Of a stretch of DNA of 64,000 nucleotides, positions 34,442 to 44,170 are shown piece after piece. The translations under genes were made by a program, and so were the position numbers. This DNA is from Pseudoalteromonas phenolica. Lineage in GTDB: Bacteria > Pseudomonadota > Gammaproteobacteria > Enterobacterales > Alteromonadaceae. The stretch is taken from the NCBI RefSeq assembly GCF_005876835.1, contig NZ_PPSW01000008.1, positions 1 to 64,000 of the forward strand, read 5' to 3'. The notes under the pieces are model-generated. The model was given only the letters and a program-made list of their open reading frames with translations, did not search any database and had not been told where the DNA came from. Within the stretch, counting starts at the first letter, position 1. Each line of letters opens with the position of its first letter.

Positions 34442-35688
34442 CAAAACCCGCGACTCAGTACATTGCTAGGCAGGCCATTTTAGATTCGACAAAGCAAATA
34501 TTTGCTTATGAATTGCTTTATCGAGATTCGCAAAATAATGCTTTCCCTGTCGGGGTAAGTGACGAGCAGGCTACTGGGCGAATGTTTTTTAATTCACTTA
34601 TTTTGGTTGGCAAAGAAAAACTGGTTGCCAATCATTGTGCGTTTATTAACCTTTCTGATACCTCGTTATTGCAAGAGATCCCACGGCTATTAAAACCTGA
34701 CAACTTAGTGCTTGAAATTGTTGAGCGTTCGCAGAATATTCAGCAGTTGCTTGAAACAGTGAAACTGCTGCGAAAACAGCATTACCGCTTTGCGCTGGAC
34801 GATTATGATGCCGACGCTCGATGGGAGCCGCTTTTGCCTCATATGTCTTACATTAAATTGGAGCTTGAACAGCCAATTCTTAAAACCACTATGATGGTTA
34901 AGAAGTTAAAGCGTTTATATCCAAAAATGAAAATTGTGGTTGAGCGAATTGAAACCTACGAAGAATTTGAATATTTGAAAAGTACCGGTGTCGATTATTT
35001 TCAGGGCTACTTTTTTGCTAAGCCAGAAATGTTGACGCACGGTAATGTTGAGCCTTCTAAGCTGGTGGTGTTTGATTTATTAAAATCAACGGCACAGCCG
35101 AATCTATGTTTTAAAGATATTGAGAAGAAAATCTCTAAAGACTTGAGCCTAACGGCTAGGGTGTTGAAGTTGGTGAATGCTCGCTCAGGTATAGAAAAGT
35201 TAGAGATGAAGACGATTTCTCAGGCGGTTGTTTACCTGGGTGAAGATGCCCTAAGGCAATTTGTTCGGGTTTTAGCACTCAGTGAGCTGGGGGTTGATAA
35301 GCCAGCTGAATTGACCAAATATGGTTTAATGCGTGCTCGCTTTATGGCATTGTTTCTAGCGCCCGGCGGTGAAGAAATGGCAGAGCAGGGGTATCTGATC
35401 GGACTTATGTCGATTTTAGGCGCTGTGCTTGATATGGAGCTAAGCACCATCATTTCTGAATTCTCACTCGATAGTAATTTAAGTGGTGCACTGCTTAATT
35501 ACAAGGGTTTACTTGGTGGGGCATTAAAAGTAGCGATTGCCGTAGAGCAAAATAACTGGCAAGAAGCTGAAGCTGTATTAGCAGCCGTAAGACCAGCAAC
35601 ACCCATTAGCAATATTTATGATTTAGTTGCACAAAGCCGCGAATATGCTGATGATATTTTCGCTGTGGTGTCAGTTCAAAAAGTATGA
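34438..35688 (+). CDS. EAL-HDOD (YuxH-type) signalling protein
   Basis: The 416-residue protein has an N-terminal EAL-like domain (about 5-200) and a C-terminal HDOD domain (about 205-400). In the EAL part the motif is ELL (AYELLYRD), with EIVER, ALDDYD, YIKLE, VERIET and YFQGYFFAKP, so most metal- and c-di-GMP-contacting positions are kept despite the family often being degenerate. The HDOD part has KDIEKKISKDLSLTARVLKLVNA. Such proteins act in c-di-GMP-linked regulation, often by protein contacts. It is followed by a strong bidirectional terminator. Confidence 0.85.
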   Translation: MTKPATQYIARQAILDSTKQIFAYELLYRDSQNNAFPVGVSDEQATGRMFFNSLILVGKEKLVANHCAFINLSDTSLLQEIPRLLKPDNLVLEIVERSQNIQQLLETVKLLRKQHYRFALDDYDADARWEPLLPHMSYIKLELEQPILKTTMMVKKLKRLYPKMKIVVERIETYEEFEYLKSTGVDYFQGYFFAKPEMLTHGNVEPSKLVVFDLLKSTAQPNLCFKDIEKKISKDLSLTARVLKLVNARSGIEKLEMKTISQAVVYLGEDALRQFVRVLALSELGVDKPAELTKYGLMRARFMALFLAPGGEEMAEQGYLIGLMSILGAVLDMELSTIISEFSLDSNLSGALLNYKGLLGGALKVAIAVEQNNWQEAEAVLAAVRPATPISNIYDLVAQSREYADDIFAVVSVQKV

Positions 35689-35707
35689 TTTCCTAATCAA
35701 ATTCTTA

Positions 35708-35737
35708 TTAAAAAGGCTGCATATGCAGCCTTTTTAA
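35708..35737. terminator. Bidirectional terminator, EAL-HDOD / ppx
   Basis: A perfect palindrome centred at 35722/35723 has arms reading AAAAAGGCTGCAT outward, giving A- and T-runs on both sides. It serves both convergent genes. Confidence 0.9.
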
Positions 35738-35753
35738 TGTTTAAGCTACAGCT

Positions 35754-37256
35754 TTATGCTGGCTCACCGACGACAAATGCAAGCTCAATCTCAATCGAGT
35801 CAAGATAAAGTTGTTCTTGCTCGAGATCTGCGCAAAGCAAAGCTTGTTCTTCAGGTAATTGTGCATCAAAAAGCACTGTGCATTTATTGTCTTCTACAGA
35901 CAAAGTAGGGCGAGACAAATCGGTTAATTGCCGAGTCCTATTAACTAATACGGCCAGCCTGAATAGCGTTAAAAGTTTAGCAAAAGTATCTGAACATAGA
36001 ATATTAAAGTGTTCGAGCTCTGGAAGTTTGATCTTTTTACGATGAAAACGGATCAAAGCACTTAATACACTCTGTTGTTGCTGCGTGAACCCAGGTAGGG
36101 CCGAGTTCATCACTATATACGCACTGTGTTTTTGAATGCCAGATGAGTTAATTGATAAACCTACTTCATGTAATTGTGCTGCCCACTGGAGCTGTAGAAG
36201 GTCTTTTTGCTTCAACCCCCAGGCTTTTTTGCACTGTGAAAATAAATGTTTAACGGTATCAAATACGTTATCTGCATGGGCGGTGTCTATGTTGTAGTGC
36301 TGACCGAGCGCGATGATAGTGCGCACCCTTAAGTCAAACTCATCATAGTTCAGCATTTCATGTAAAACGCCTTCTCGTAGCGCGTAATCACAATATTCTA
36401 AGCGCTCTAGTTTCAACTCTTTAAAGGCGGCAATGACTATGCTTAAACCGCCAGCGATATTGGTATGGCGTTCAGGGTTTAACCCCTTAATATCAAGCTG
36501 CTCAATACTGCCTTGGGCAATGAACAGTGCTTTGATGTCTTCTAAAATAGGCAGTGTTAAGTATTCACAGTCGAACTGAGCTTGTGCAATACCGATTAAG
36601 GCTTTGATTGTACCTGATGTACCGTAACTTTGTTTCCAACCGGTTTTTCGATAGCGGGGAGAGATGGGCTCAAGAGCTTGTCGTGCGGCTATTTCGGCTT
36701 TTTTAAACGTGCCTTTACTGAGCTTGCCTGAGCTAAAACAGGCTTTGGTTATATTGGCACAGCCAATGTCACGACTTGTTAGTTGTAAGGCTTCAAAGTG
36801 TTGACCTATGACGAGTTCAGTACTACCGCCACCAATATCAATGACTAAGCGGTTATCTTTCCCATGCACATAGTTTGCAACGCCTTGGTAAATTAAACGC
36901 GCTTCTTCCTGCCCGGATATCACATTGATATTAAAAGGGAAGTGAACTTGAGCTTGTTGCAAAAAGTGCTTTAGATTTTTAATGTTTCTAAGCGTGTAAG
37001 TCGCGACAACTTCGACATTGGCAGGGTCAAACCCCTGTAGAGTTTGTGCCAGTTGCTTAAAAGCCAACATAGCACGTTCAATGGCCTCTTCTGAGAGTTC
37101 AAATTCTTCATTAAGACCAGCAGCTAAATGCACGCGATGCTTTTCTTTATGAAGAATTTGTAGTCTGCCCTCAACTTTACGGGCGATGACTAAATGAAAG
37201 CTATTAGAGCCTAAATCGAGCGCTGCAAAATTCGCAGGCTCAGGTGTGTTGTGCAT
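35754..37256 (-). CDS. ppx: Exopolyphosphatase Ppx
   Basis: The 500-residue protein is a Ppx/GppA phosphatase with the sugar-kinase-fold phosphate motifs LDLGSNSFHLV (about 14-24) and VIDIGGGSTELVIG (about 139-152) and a C-terminal HD-like region (about 310-490). It removes terminal phosphates from polyphosphate chains in the cytoplasm. It overlaps the end of ppk by 17 bp, so synthesis and degradation enzymes are on one transcript controlled from the Pho box before ppk. GppA activity cannot be excluded, but context favours Ppx. Confidence 0.93.
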   Translation of the reverse strand: MHNTPEPANFAALDLGSNSFHLVIARKVEGRLQILHKEKHRVHLAAGLNEEFELSEEAIERAMLAFKQLAQTLQGFDPANVEVVATYTLRNIKNLKHFLQQAQVHFPFNINVISGQEEARLIYQGVANYVHGKDNRLVIDIGGGSTELVIGQHFEALQLTSRDIGCANITKACFSSGKLSKGTFKKAEIAARQALEPISPRYRKTGWKQSYGTSGTIKALIGIAQAQFDCEYLTLPILEDIKALFIAQGSIEQLDIKGLNPERHTNIAGGLSIVIAAFKELKLERLEYCDYALREGVLHEMLNYDEFDLRVRTIIALGQHYNIDTAHADNVFDTVKHLFSQCKKAWGLKQKDLLQLQWAAQLHEVGLSINSSGIQKHSAYIVMNSALPGFTQQQQSVLSALIRFHRKKIKLPELEHFNILCSDTFAKLLTLFRLAVLVNRTRQLTDLSRPTLSVEDNKCTVLFDAQLPEEQALLCADLEQEQLYLDSIEIELAFVVGEPA

Positions 37257-39330
37257 AATTGTGTTCCCATTTACTCAAGAGATCATAGATGGCAATTTGT
37301 GAACGTACTTTCTTACGGTTACCGCGGGCAACGTACTTATTTTGTTGTTCGACATCTATGACTCTTGCTTTACAGCAATCTTTAAATTGTAGCTCTAAAA
37401 TATTGATTATTAGTTGCTTTAAGTGCTGATCGTAAATAGGCACACCGGCCTCAACACGGTGATCTAAATTTCTCGTCATCCAGTCAGCTGAAGAAATATA
37501 AACCTGCTGATCGCCTTGGTTTTCGAACACCATTACCCGAGGGTGTTCTAAAAAACGATCAACGATACTGATAACTGAGATGTTATCGCTAAATTTCGGT
37601 AATCCGGGGACTAGTGCACACATGCCACGAACAATGATACGAATTTTTACACCCTGTCGAGCAGCACTGTAGAGCAAATCAATGAGCTGTTTGTCGACTA
37701 GATTATTCACTTTTATGGTGATTTGTGCAAATTTACCATTCTGAGCGGCTAAAATTTCATTCTCTATGCCCTCACAAATACGCTCTCGGGCATTTAATGG
37801 TGAAATTTGTAGGTGCTTAAAAGTAAATGGGCGATAACTGGTTTCGATGAATCTGAAGACTTCATCACATTCATCACAGATTTCGTTGTGCTTGGTGAAT
37901 AGGCTGAAGTCAGTGTAAATTCGCGCTGTCTTTTCGTGGAAGTTACCCGTACCGATGTGGGCATATTTTACAATCTTCCCCTTTTCTTTTCGGTGAATTA
38001 CGCAGAGCTTACTGTGCACTTTTAGTGCTGGCAAACCAACCAGTACCTTAATACCCGCTTCGCTGAGCAACTTAGCCCATTCAATATTGTTTTGTTCATC
38101 AAAGCGCGCTTTTAGTTCGACCATGACGGTGACTTTCTTACCGTTTTTGGCTGCATTAATTAACGACGAAACTAGTCTTGAGCGGGAGGCGACACGGTAA
38201 ATATTAATTTTAATTTGAGTGACCTTAGGGTCATAGGCAGCTTGTCTTACATACTCGAGCATATGGTTGAACGTATGGTAAGGGTAATAAAGTAAAATAT
38301 CCTGCTCTGAGATGGCCTTAAAGACACTGTCATGTTTTGCAAAAGCGCTACTAGTGAGCGGTTTCAACGGCTTATTTTCTAAGTGCTTACGGCCAACATT
38401 AGGAAAAGAAATAAAATCTCTAAAATTACGATAACGACCACCTGGGATGAGTGCATCTTGTTGGCTTGCGCCAAGACGCTTTTTTAGTACCTTTAGCATC
38501 TCGTCAGGCATCGCTTGGTCATAGACCATACGTACCGGCTCAGCATAAAGGCGCTGCTTCAGGCCTTTCGACATTTTATCGAGTAAGCCTTCTTCAATCT
38601 CATTATCTAAATTGTACTCAGCATCACGGGTCATTTTGATTGAATAGCCTTCAATACTGTCAAATTTCACAAAGCTTTTAAAAACCTCTGCCAAATAAAA
38701 TTCGACTACATCATCAAGCATGACAATGGTTTTATGACGACGGCTTTTTTCAGAAGGCAAAATGACAAAACGGTCTAGCCTGTCAGTAGGGATTTCTAAT
38801 AATGCGTATTGTGACTTTTCGCCTTGCATATGGATAAAAAGATAAGTCATCGCATCATTGATGTTGCTTGAGTAATCATTAGATTCAGTGAGTAGCATAG
38901 GCGACATATGCTGCAAAACTTGGTCTTTGAAAAAGTCTTCTAACCAGTCTTTGTGAAAGCCAGACAAATCGGCAGGCTGTTGGATATGGATGTTTTGTTT
39001 GTCTAGATCCGCTAACAGTTGGTGGTGGATCTGATTGAATTTCTTACCGAGTGACAAGACCTTTTTGTTAACTTGGTTTAATAGTTCTTCGTCTGCGTCA
39101 AAGTGGGCGTCGGATAGACTGTTTAATAAGATTTTTCTTTTTAAATCAGCTACTCTCACCCTAAAAAATTCATCTAGATTATTTGAGAAAATACCTAAAA
39201 AACGCAGTCGCTCGATAAGTGGGTTATTTTGATCTTTGGCTTCTTGAAGTACGCGTTCATTGAACGAAAGCCAGCTTAATTCTTTGGCAAAGTAACTAAT
39301 AGTCGTAGAGGTGTGTGGTACAGAATGCAT
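37240..39330 (-). CDS. ppk1: Polyphosphate kinase 1
   Basis: This 696-residue enzyme has the PPK1 N-terminal domain (FAKELSWLSFNERVLQEA) and the catalytic C-terminal halves with KVHSKLCVIHRKE and the autophosphorylated histidine region HIGTGNFHEKTARIYTD. It polymerises the terminal phosphate of ATP into polyphosphate. Length matches the family. It heads the ppk-ppx operon; a Pho box and -10 element lie in the 100 bp upstream. The pst genes are close by, so phosphate import and storage are encoded together. Confidence 0.95.
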   Translation of the reverse strand: MHSVPHTSTTISYFAKELSWLSFNERVLQEAKDQNNPLIERLRFLGIFSNNLDEFFRVRVADLKRKILLNSLSDAHFDADEELLNQVNKKVLSLGKKFNQIHHQLLADLDKQNIHIQQPADLSGFHKDWLEDFFKDQVLQHMSPMLLTESNDYSSNINDAMTYLFIHMQGEKSQYALLEIPTDRLDRFVILPSEKSRRHKTIVMLDDVVEFYLAEVFKSFVKFDSIEGYSIKMTRDAEYNLDNEIEEGLLDKMSKGLKQRLYAEPVRMVYDQAMPDEMLKVLKKRLGASQQDALIPGGRYRNFRDFISFPNVGRKHLENKPLKPLTSSAFAKHDSVFKAISEQDILLYYPYHTFNHMLEYVRQAAYDPKVTQIKINIYRVASRSRLVSSLINAAKNGKKVTVMVELKARFDEQNNIEWAKLLSEAGIKVLVGLPALKVHSKLCVIHRKEKGKIVKYAHIGTGNFHEKTARIYTDFSLFTKHNEICDECDEVFRFIETSYRPFTFKHLQISPLNARERICEGIENEILAAQNGKFAQITIKVNNLVDKQLIDLLYSAARQGVKIRIIVRGMCALVPGLPKFSDNISVISIVDRFLEHPRVMVFENQGDQQVYISSADWMTRNLDHRVEAGVPIYDQHLKQLIINILELQFKDCCKARVIDVEQQNKYVARGNRKKVRSQIAIYDLLSKWEHNYAQHT

Positions 39331-39365
39331 GATCTATCCATGGGTAATCAAAGGTACAACAACAA

Positions 39366-39399
39366 AATATATGGGGTTTTTGTGACACTTATATGACAG
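39366..39399 (-). promoter_or_regulatory. Pho-box promoter of ppk-ppx
   Basis: On the minus strand CTGTCAT (39399-39393), ATAA, GTGTCAC (39388-39382) form two half-sites 11 bp apart. Ten bases later comes the -10 hexamer TATATT (39371-39366). This is the standard layout of a PhoB-activated promoter. It lies about 40-70 bp upstream of the ppk start. Confidence 0.8.
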
Positions 39400-39420
39400 G
39401 CTTATTCCTCAGCCTGTCAT
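39393..39420. other. Inverted repeat overlapping the ppk Pho box
   Basis: ATGACAGGCT and AGCCTGTCAT are perfect 10-bp arms around an 8-base loop. One arm is part of the ppk Pho box; the other gives an inverted TGTCAT. It may double as a weak terminator of the upstream ACT-domain gene, but lacks a T-run. Confidence 0.6.
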
Positions 39421-39432
39421 AAAATTTAATTT

Positions 39433-39939
39433 TTATTCACTTTCGATATCAACGACTAGATCGCTGGTGATCGATTCAAGTGCCTCAATCACATTATCTT
39501 TGTGCATGCCCGCAGGTAAAGTGACCGTGGCAAATGCACTGAAAATTGGCACCCCCCAATTTGGTGCGCTGCGTTGGCGAGAATTTAAGTGGGTAATGTT
39601 TGCGCCCTTATGGCGGATAACACTTGAAAGCTCTTTGACAATCCCCGGTCTGTCATTGCCTGTAATCACTAGATTAAGTGTTTCAGGTGCCTGATCTGCA
39701 ACGTCAGTATCACCAGACTCAATGTGTACTTCTAAGCCAGGTAATGCATTTAATGCTGATTGTATTTCTTGTAGATGCTCCTCTGCTATGCCAACTTGAA
39801 TAATACCTGCAAATTGGCCAGCTAAATGGCTAAGGTTACTGGTCATCCAGTTACCATGGTGTTCTAGGATGGTTGCTGAGATTTCATCAACGAGACCCGG
39901 CCGGTCCTTACCTATTATTGTTAAAACTAACTGCTTCAT
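39433..39939 (-). CDS. GcvR-like double-ACT-domain regulator
   Basis: I start this 168-residue protein at the ATG at 39939 (MKQLVLTIIGKDRPGLVDE), which begins the first ACT domain; a start 27 bp upstream would add residues outside the fold. It has two ACT domains, each opening with a G-x-DRPG-x-V motif (about 10-16 and 92-98). GcvR, the closest known type, senses glycine and holds back GcvA at the glycine-cleavage operon. No gcv gene is nearby, so the target here is open. A 102-bp gap separates it from ppk. Confidence 0.8.
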   Translation of the reverse strand: MKQLVLTIIGKDRPGLVDEISATILEHHGNWMTSNLSHLAGQFAGIIQVGIAEEHLQEIQSALNALPGLEVHIESGDTDVADQAPETLNLVITGNDRPGIVKELSSVIRHKGANITHLNSRQRSAPNWGVPIFSAFATVTLPAGMHKDNVIEALESITSDLVVDIESE

Positions 39940-40169
39940 ATCAATGTCTCTTATTATTTTAATCACCGTGTGGTGAAGTGGAAACGAGCGAGCATTTTCT
40001 AAACGTATCCTTACAGTGTTAAATGCTACGCAGTTTAAGATTAGTTAAGTTTTAAGGCTTGTCCAGAAAATCGGTTTATATCCTTGAGGTAAAACATGAT
40101 TATCGCTACTTTTTTATGACTTTTAAGTGTTAAAAAAAGTTCATACTTACAGCGCTTAAAGTCCTTTTT

Positions 40170-40203
40170 ATGTAACAATACTGTCATCTTGATGAAATAT
40201 AAT
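40170..40203 (+). promoter_or_regulatory. Pho-box promoter of the pst-phoU operon
   Basis: TGTAAC (40171-40176) and TGTCAT (40182-40187) are 11 bp apart. The -10 hexamer TATAAT follows at 40198-40203, ten bases after the second half-site. The pstC ATG is 32 bp further on. Confidence 0.8.
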
Positions 40204-40234
40204 GCGCACAATTCAAAGATAATAAGGTGTTTTA

Positions 40235-42472
40235 ATGTCTATCTCAGCACAGCAAAAATCTTTTAAAACGGACAAGCGCCGTTTATTTAAAGATCGCTTT
40301 GCACAATACAGTATTACCGCAGGCGGGGTAATGGTACTTGTGGCATTGCTGTTGATCTTCTTCTATCTACTATATGTCGTAGAGCCAATCTTAGAGTCAG
40401 CAAAAGTAGAGAAACGCACAGATGTGAGTTTATCTTCAGAGAAAAACTATGTTGGTATTGGTGTTGAAGAGCAAACAGAGATTGCTTATCTATTAGAAGA
40501 TTCTGGGAGTGTCGATTTTTACCGTATAAAAGGCGACAGCTCAGGGCAATTAATGAAAAGCCTAGATGTTGAACTTGATGGAAATATCACGACATTCGCG
40601 AAAAGCGCGCCGTTTTTGGGCTTATATGCATACGGTTTAGATAACGGTGCAATTAAGCTAGTTAAACCGAGCTTCTTAGTGACCTTCCCAGGTAATGAAC
40701 GCTTAATCACCCCGCGTATTGGTTATCCATTAGATGGTGAGCAATTATTGGTAGATGAGCAAGAGCAGGCGATTGCTAAGTTTGCCTTTAGTTATTATGA
40801 AGATAAAGCAGCAGCAGTTGCCGTTACTGAAGACAAACGTGTGGTATTTGCAGCATTCACACCTGAAGAAAACATGTTTACTGGTGAAGTTGAGTGGCTA
40901 ATTGAGCGCACTGAGCTAGACATTGATGGCCGAGTAAATGAGTTACTGATTTCACCTGATACGAGTCGTGTATTTGTTCGAAGTGCGAACAAAGTTTATA
41001 TCTTTGACACGCGTGATCCTGCTGAAGTTGAGCAGTTCCAAGTGCTAGCAGCCAATGAAGAAAATGCAAACCTAGTGAGCGCGACATTACTCGCTGGTGC
41101 AAACTCTTTGATGCTGGCAAACGACAATGGTGAAGTGTCTCAGTGGTTTGAAGTAAACACGGAAGATAATGGCCGTCAATTTGCCAAAATCCGCGCATTT
41201 GAAACTGAAAAGACAAATAAGTTAGACATTTACACAGAGTACTACCGTCGTACTTTCTTCACGACGACATCATCAGGTGACTTAGGCGTTTACTACACAA
41301 CGAGTGAAGCTGAATTATGGCGTGGCAAAATCAGTGAGCAAGCAATTGATACCTTTGCAGTATCACCTCGATCAAATGCGGTTTTGTCTTTATCGAACAA
41401 CACGCTTTCTGTATTTGAAGTGCACAACGAGCATCCTGAGGTAACTTGGTCAGCACTTTGGAATGAAGTATGGTACGAAGGCTATCCTGAGCCTGCATAT
41501 ACTTGGCAGTCAACGTCAGCGTCTGATGACTTTGAATCTAAGTTCTCTTTAGTGCCAATTTCATTTGGTACGATTAAAGCGGCGATGTATGCCATGCTAT
41601 TTGCTGTACCGATTGCCATTTCAGCTGCGATTTATACAGCTTACTTCATGTCGAGTGAATTGCGTCGCGTAGTTAAGCCAACCGTTGAAATTATGGAAGC
41701 ATTACCAACAGTTATCCTTGGTTTCTTAGCGGGTCTTTGGTTAGCGCCTTTAATCGAAACGCATCTTCCAGCAGTGATTGCACTTGTGACTTTACTGCCA
41801 GTGGCGGTGATCGCGACCGCATTTGGTTGGACTAAACTGCCAGCGAGTATTCGTCATTTAATTCCAGACGGTTGGCATTCAATTTTACTCATTCCTGTAG
41901 TGTTATTTATCGGTTGGTTGTCATTCGCAATCAGCGGTCAAATCGAACTGTGGGTATTTGATGGCAATGTACGTCAATATTTAACGAATGAGCTAGGTTT
42001 AACGTTTGACCAACGTAACTCACTGGTTGTTGGTATTGCGATGGGCTTTGCGGTTATTCCGACTATTTTCTCAATCGCAGAAGATGCGGTATTCAGTGTG
42101 CCTAAGCACTTATCAAATGGTTCATTAGCGCTCGGTGCGACGCAGTGGCAAACCCTTGTTTATGTTGTGCTTCTAACGGCTAGTCCGGGTATCTTCTCTG
42201 CGGTCATGATGGGCTTAGGCCGCGCGGTAGGTGAAACCATGATTGTACTGATGGCAACGGGTAATACGCCAATCATGGACTGGAGTATCTTCCAAGGTAT
42301 GCGTACTTTAGCGGCAAACATCGCAGTTGAAATGCCTGAATCAGAAGTGGGTAGTTCGCACTATCGTATTCTATTCCTTGCTGCATTTGTGTTGTTTATT
42401 TTTACCTTTGTATTTAACACGCTCGCTGAATTTGTTCGTCAGCGTCTACGTGAAAAATACAGCTCAATGTAA
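40235..42472 (+). CDS. pstC: Phosphate ABC transporter permease PstC, enlarged form
   Basis: The protein has 745 residues, more than twice the usual PstC of about 320. One N-terminal membrane helix (about 30-49) is followed by an extracytoplasmic region of about 380 residues with repeated beta-strand motifs (RVFVRSANKVYIFDTRDP, LMLANDNGEVSQWFE, AVLSLSNNTLSVFEV) that suggest a beta-propeller. The permease domain begins near 445 (GTIKAAMYAMLFAVPIAISA) and has the EAA-like loop NGSLALGATQWQTL. With PstA it forms the inner-membrane phosphate channel. It is the first gene after the Pho box. A pstS gene is not in the window. Confidence 0.92.
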   Translation: MSISAQQKSFKTDKRRLFKDRFAQYSITAGGVMVLVALLLIFFYLLYVVEPILESAKVEKRTDVSLSSEKNYVGIGVEEQTEIAYLLEDSGSVDFYRIKGDSSGQLMKSLDVELDGNITTFAKSAPFLGLYAYGLDNGAIKLVKPSFLVTFPGNERLITPRIGYPLDGEQLLVDEQEQAIAKFAFSYYEDKAAAVAVTEDKRVVFAAFTPEENMFTGEVEWLIERTELDIDGRVNELLISPDTSRVFVRSANKVYIFDTRDPAEVEQFQVLAANEENANLVSATLLAGANSLMLANDNGEVSQWFEVNTEDNGRQFAKIRAFETEKTNKLDIYTEYYRRTFFTTTSSGDLGVYYTTSEAELWRGKISEQAIDTFAVSPRSNAVLSLSNNTLSVFEVHNEHPEVTWSALWNEVWYEGYPEPAYTWQSTSASDDFESKFSLVPISFGTIKAAMYAMLFAVPIAISAAIYTAYFMSSELRRVVKPTVEIMEALPTVILGFLAGLWLAPLIETHLPAVIALVTLLPVAVIATAFGWTKLPASIRHLIPDGWHSILLIPVVLFIGWLSFAISGQIELWVFDGNVRQYLTNELGLTFDQRNSLVVGIAMGFAVIPTIFSIAEDAVFSVPKHLSNGSLALGATQWQTLVYVVLLTASPGIFSAVMMGLGRAVGETMIVLMATGNTPIMDWSIFQGMRTLAANIAVEMPESEVGSSHYRILFLAAFVLFIFTFVFNTLAEFVRQRLREKYSSM

Positions 42473-42490
42473 TTATCGGAGTTTCATGAC

Positions 42491-44140
42491 ATGGTAAAGC
42501 AATGGTTTAAGTCAGGATCTCCTTGGATCTGGATGACAGGTGGTGCAGTTAGCATCAGTTTAATCTCGGTTATCGGTTTATTAGCGATGATCGCGTGGAA
42601 AGGTCTAAGCTTCTTCTGGCCATCAGAAGTGGTTGAGTTAAAGCTTGAAGGCTCAGTGCCTAAGCAAACAGTGATTGGTGAGATTTATGACCGTGAAATG
42701 GTGCCTAAATCTCGCCTAGAAGCGGCAGGCTATGATTTATCGGCATACCAAGATGAATATATTGAACGTATCTTGGTAAAAACAGGTAACCGTGAATATG
42801 TAGACCTAGATTTCCGTTGGATATTAACAACTGATATCCAGTCTCAAACTAAACCTGAAGCGATGGCGGTATTTGAGCGTAGTAAAAACGGTAATTTTTA
42901 TGGCTACGTAGAGCGTGTAATCGAAGACGGTAAAGAAGTTACGAATGCGCCTAAAGAACGTTTAGTTGAATTGGTTGAGCGTGCAGTAGATTTAAATGAA
43001 GAAGCACTTGATCTACAAAACGGTGATATTGGCCACATTAACTATGAGCTTGAGCGTCTTCGTTTAAAAGAAAAGAAATACGCACTTGATAATGCCTTAA
43101 CGGATGAAGTGTTGGCAGATTTAGAGTCTCAGCGTGCTGAGCTTCGTGCTGAATACAAAGTATTAGAAGCGCGCTTATTTGAGCTTCGTAAGAAAGCGAA
43201 GCGTGACCAAGTGGTTGTACGTGACATGCGTGGTGAGCTAGTAACTTTACCAATCTATCAGGTATTAGACTTGTGGTTCCCAAATGACATGGGCTTTTTT
43301 GCAAAACTAGGTCACTTCTTTGTTCAGTCAGGTAAATTTATCTCAGACGATCCGCGTGAAGCGAATACTGAAGGTGGGGTATTCCCTGCAATCTTCGGTA
43401 CTGTTTTCATGGTTATGTTAATGGCCGTCATTGTGACGCCATTTGGTGTAGTCGCAGCAATCTACTTACACGAATATGCAGCTAAGAACGCTGTGACTAA
43501 GATGATCCGCATCGCGGTAATCAACTTAGCAGGTGTACCTTCGATTGTTTACGGTGTATTTGGTCTTGGTTTCTTCGTTTATATGTTAGGTGGTTCAATT
43601 GACCAATTGTTCTATCCAGAAGCTGCACCAAGCCCTGTATTTGGTACGCCAGGTGTAATTTGGTCGGCATTGACCTTAGCAATCTTAACGCTACCTGTGG
43701 TTATCGTTTCGACTGAAGAAGGTTTATCACGTATTCCAAGTTCAGTACGCCATGGTTCATTGGCACTGGGTGCTACAAAAGCTGAAACGCTATGGCGCAT
43801 CATTGTACCAATGGCAAGCCCGGCAATTATGACAGGTTTAATCTTAGCGGTAGCACGTGCTGCGGGTGAGGTTGCGCCACTTATGCTAGTAGGTGTTGTG
43901 AAAATGGCACCGACGTTACCGATTGATGGTAACTTCCCGTTTGTTCACTTAGATCGTAAGTTCATGCACTTAGGTTTCCACATCTATGATGTAGGTTTCC
44001 AAAGCCCGAACGTTGAAGCGGCGCGTCCACTGGTTTACGCGACAGCATTCTTACTGGTCAGCGTTATCATCGCACTGAATATTACCGCGATTGGTATTCG
44101 TAACCATTTACGTGAAAAGTTCCGTTCTCTTGAACATTAA
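42491..44140 (+). CDS. pstA: Phosphate ABC transporter permease PstA, enlarged form
   Basis: At 549 residues this is also long for PstA (usually near 290). It has a first membrane helix (about 13-37), an extracytoplasmic part with a charged coiled-coil (about 145-245, rich in E, R, L and K) and a C-terminal permease domain from about 295 (GGVFPAIFGTVFMVML) with the EAA-like loop RHGSLALGATKAETLWRI. It pairs with PstC in phosphate import. It lies 18 bp after pstC and 30 bp before pstB. The matched enlargement of PstC and PstA suggests their outer regions work together, perhaps contacting PstS. Confidence 0.92.
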   Translation: MVKQWFKSGSPWIWMTGGAVSISLISVIGLLAMIAWKGLSFFWPSEVVELKLEGSVPKQTVIGEIYDREMVPKSRLEAAGYDLSAYQDEYIERILVKTGNREYVDLDFRWILTTDIQSQTKPEAMAVFERSKNGNFYGYVERVIEDGKEVTNAPKERLVELVERAVDLNEEALDLQNGDIGHINYELERLRLKEKKYALDNALTDEVLADLESQRAELRAEYKVLEARLFELRKKAKRDQVVVRDMRGELVTLPIYQVLDLWFPNDMGFFAKLGHFFVQSGKFISDDPREANTEGGVFPAIFGTVFMVMLMAVIVTPFGVVAAIYLHEYAAKNAVTKMIRIAVINLAGVPSIVYGVFGLGFFVYMLGGSIDQLFYPEAAPSPVFGTPGVIWSALTLAILTLPVVIVSTEEGLSRIPSSVRHGSLALGATKAETLWRIIVPMASPAIMTGLILAVARAAGEVAPLMLVGVVKMAPTLPIDGNFPFVHLDRKFMHLGFHIYDVGFQSPNVEAARPLVYATAFLLVSVIIALNITAIGIRNHLREKFRSLEH

Positions 44141-44170
44141 TAGTAAAGTATATAACTAGGTATTTTAGAA

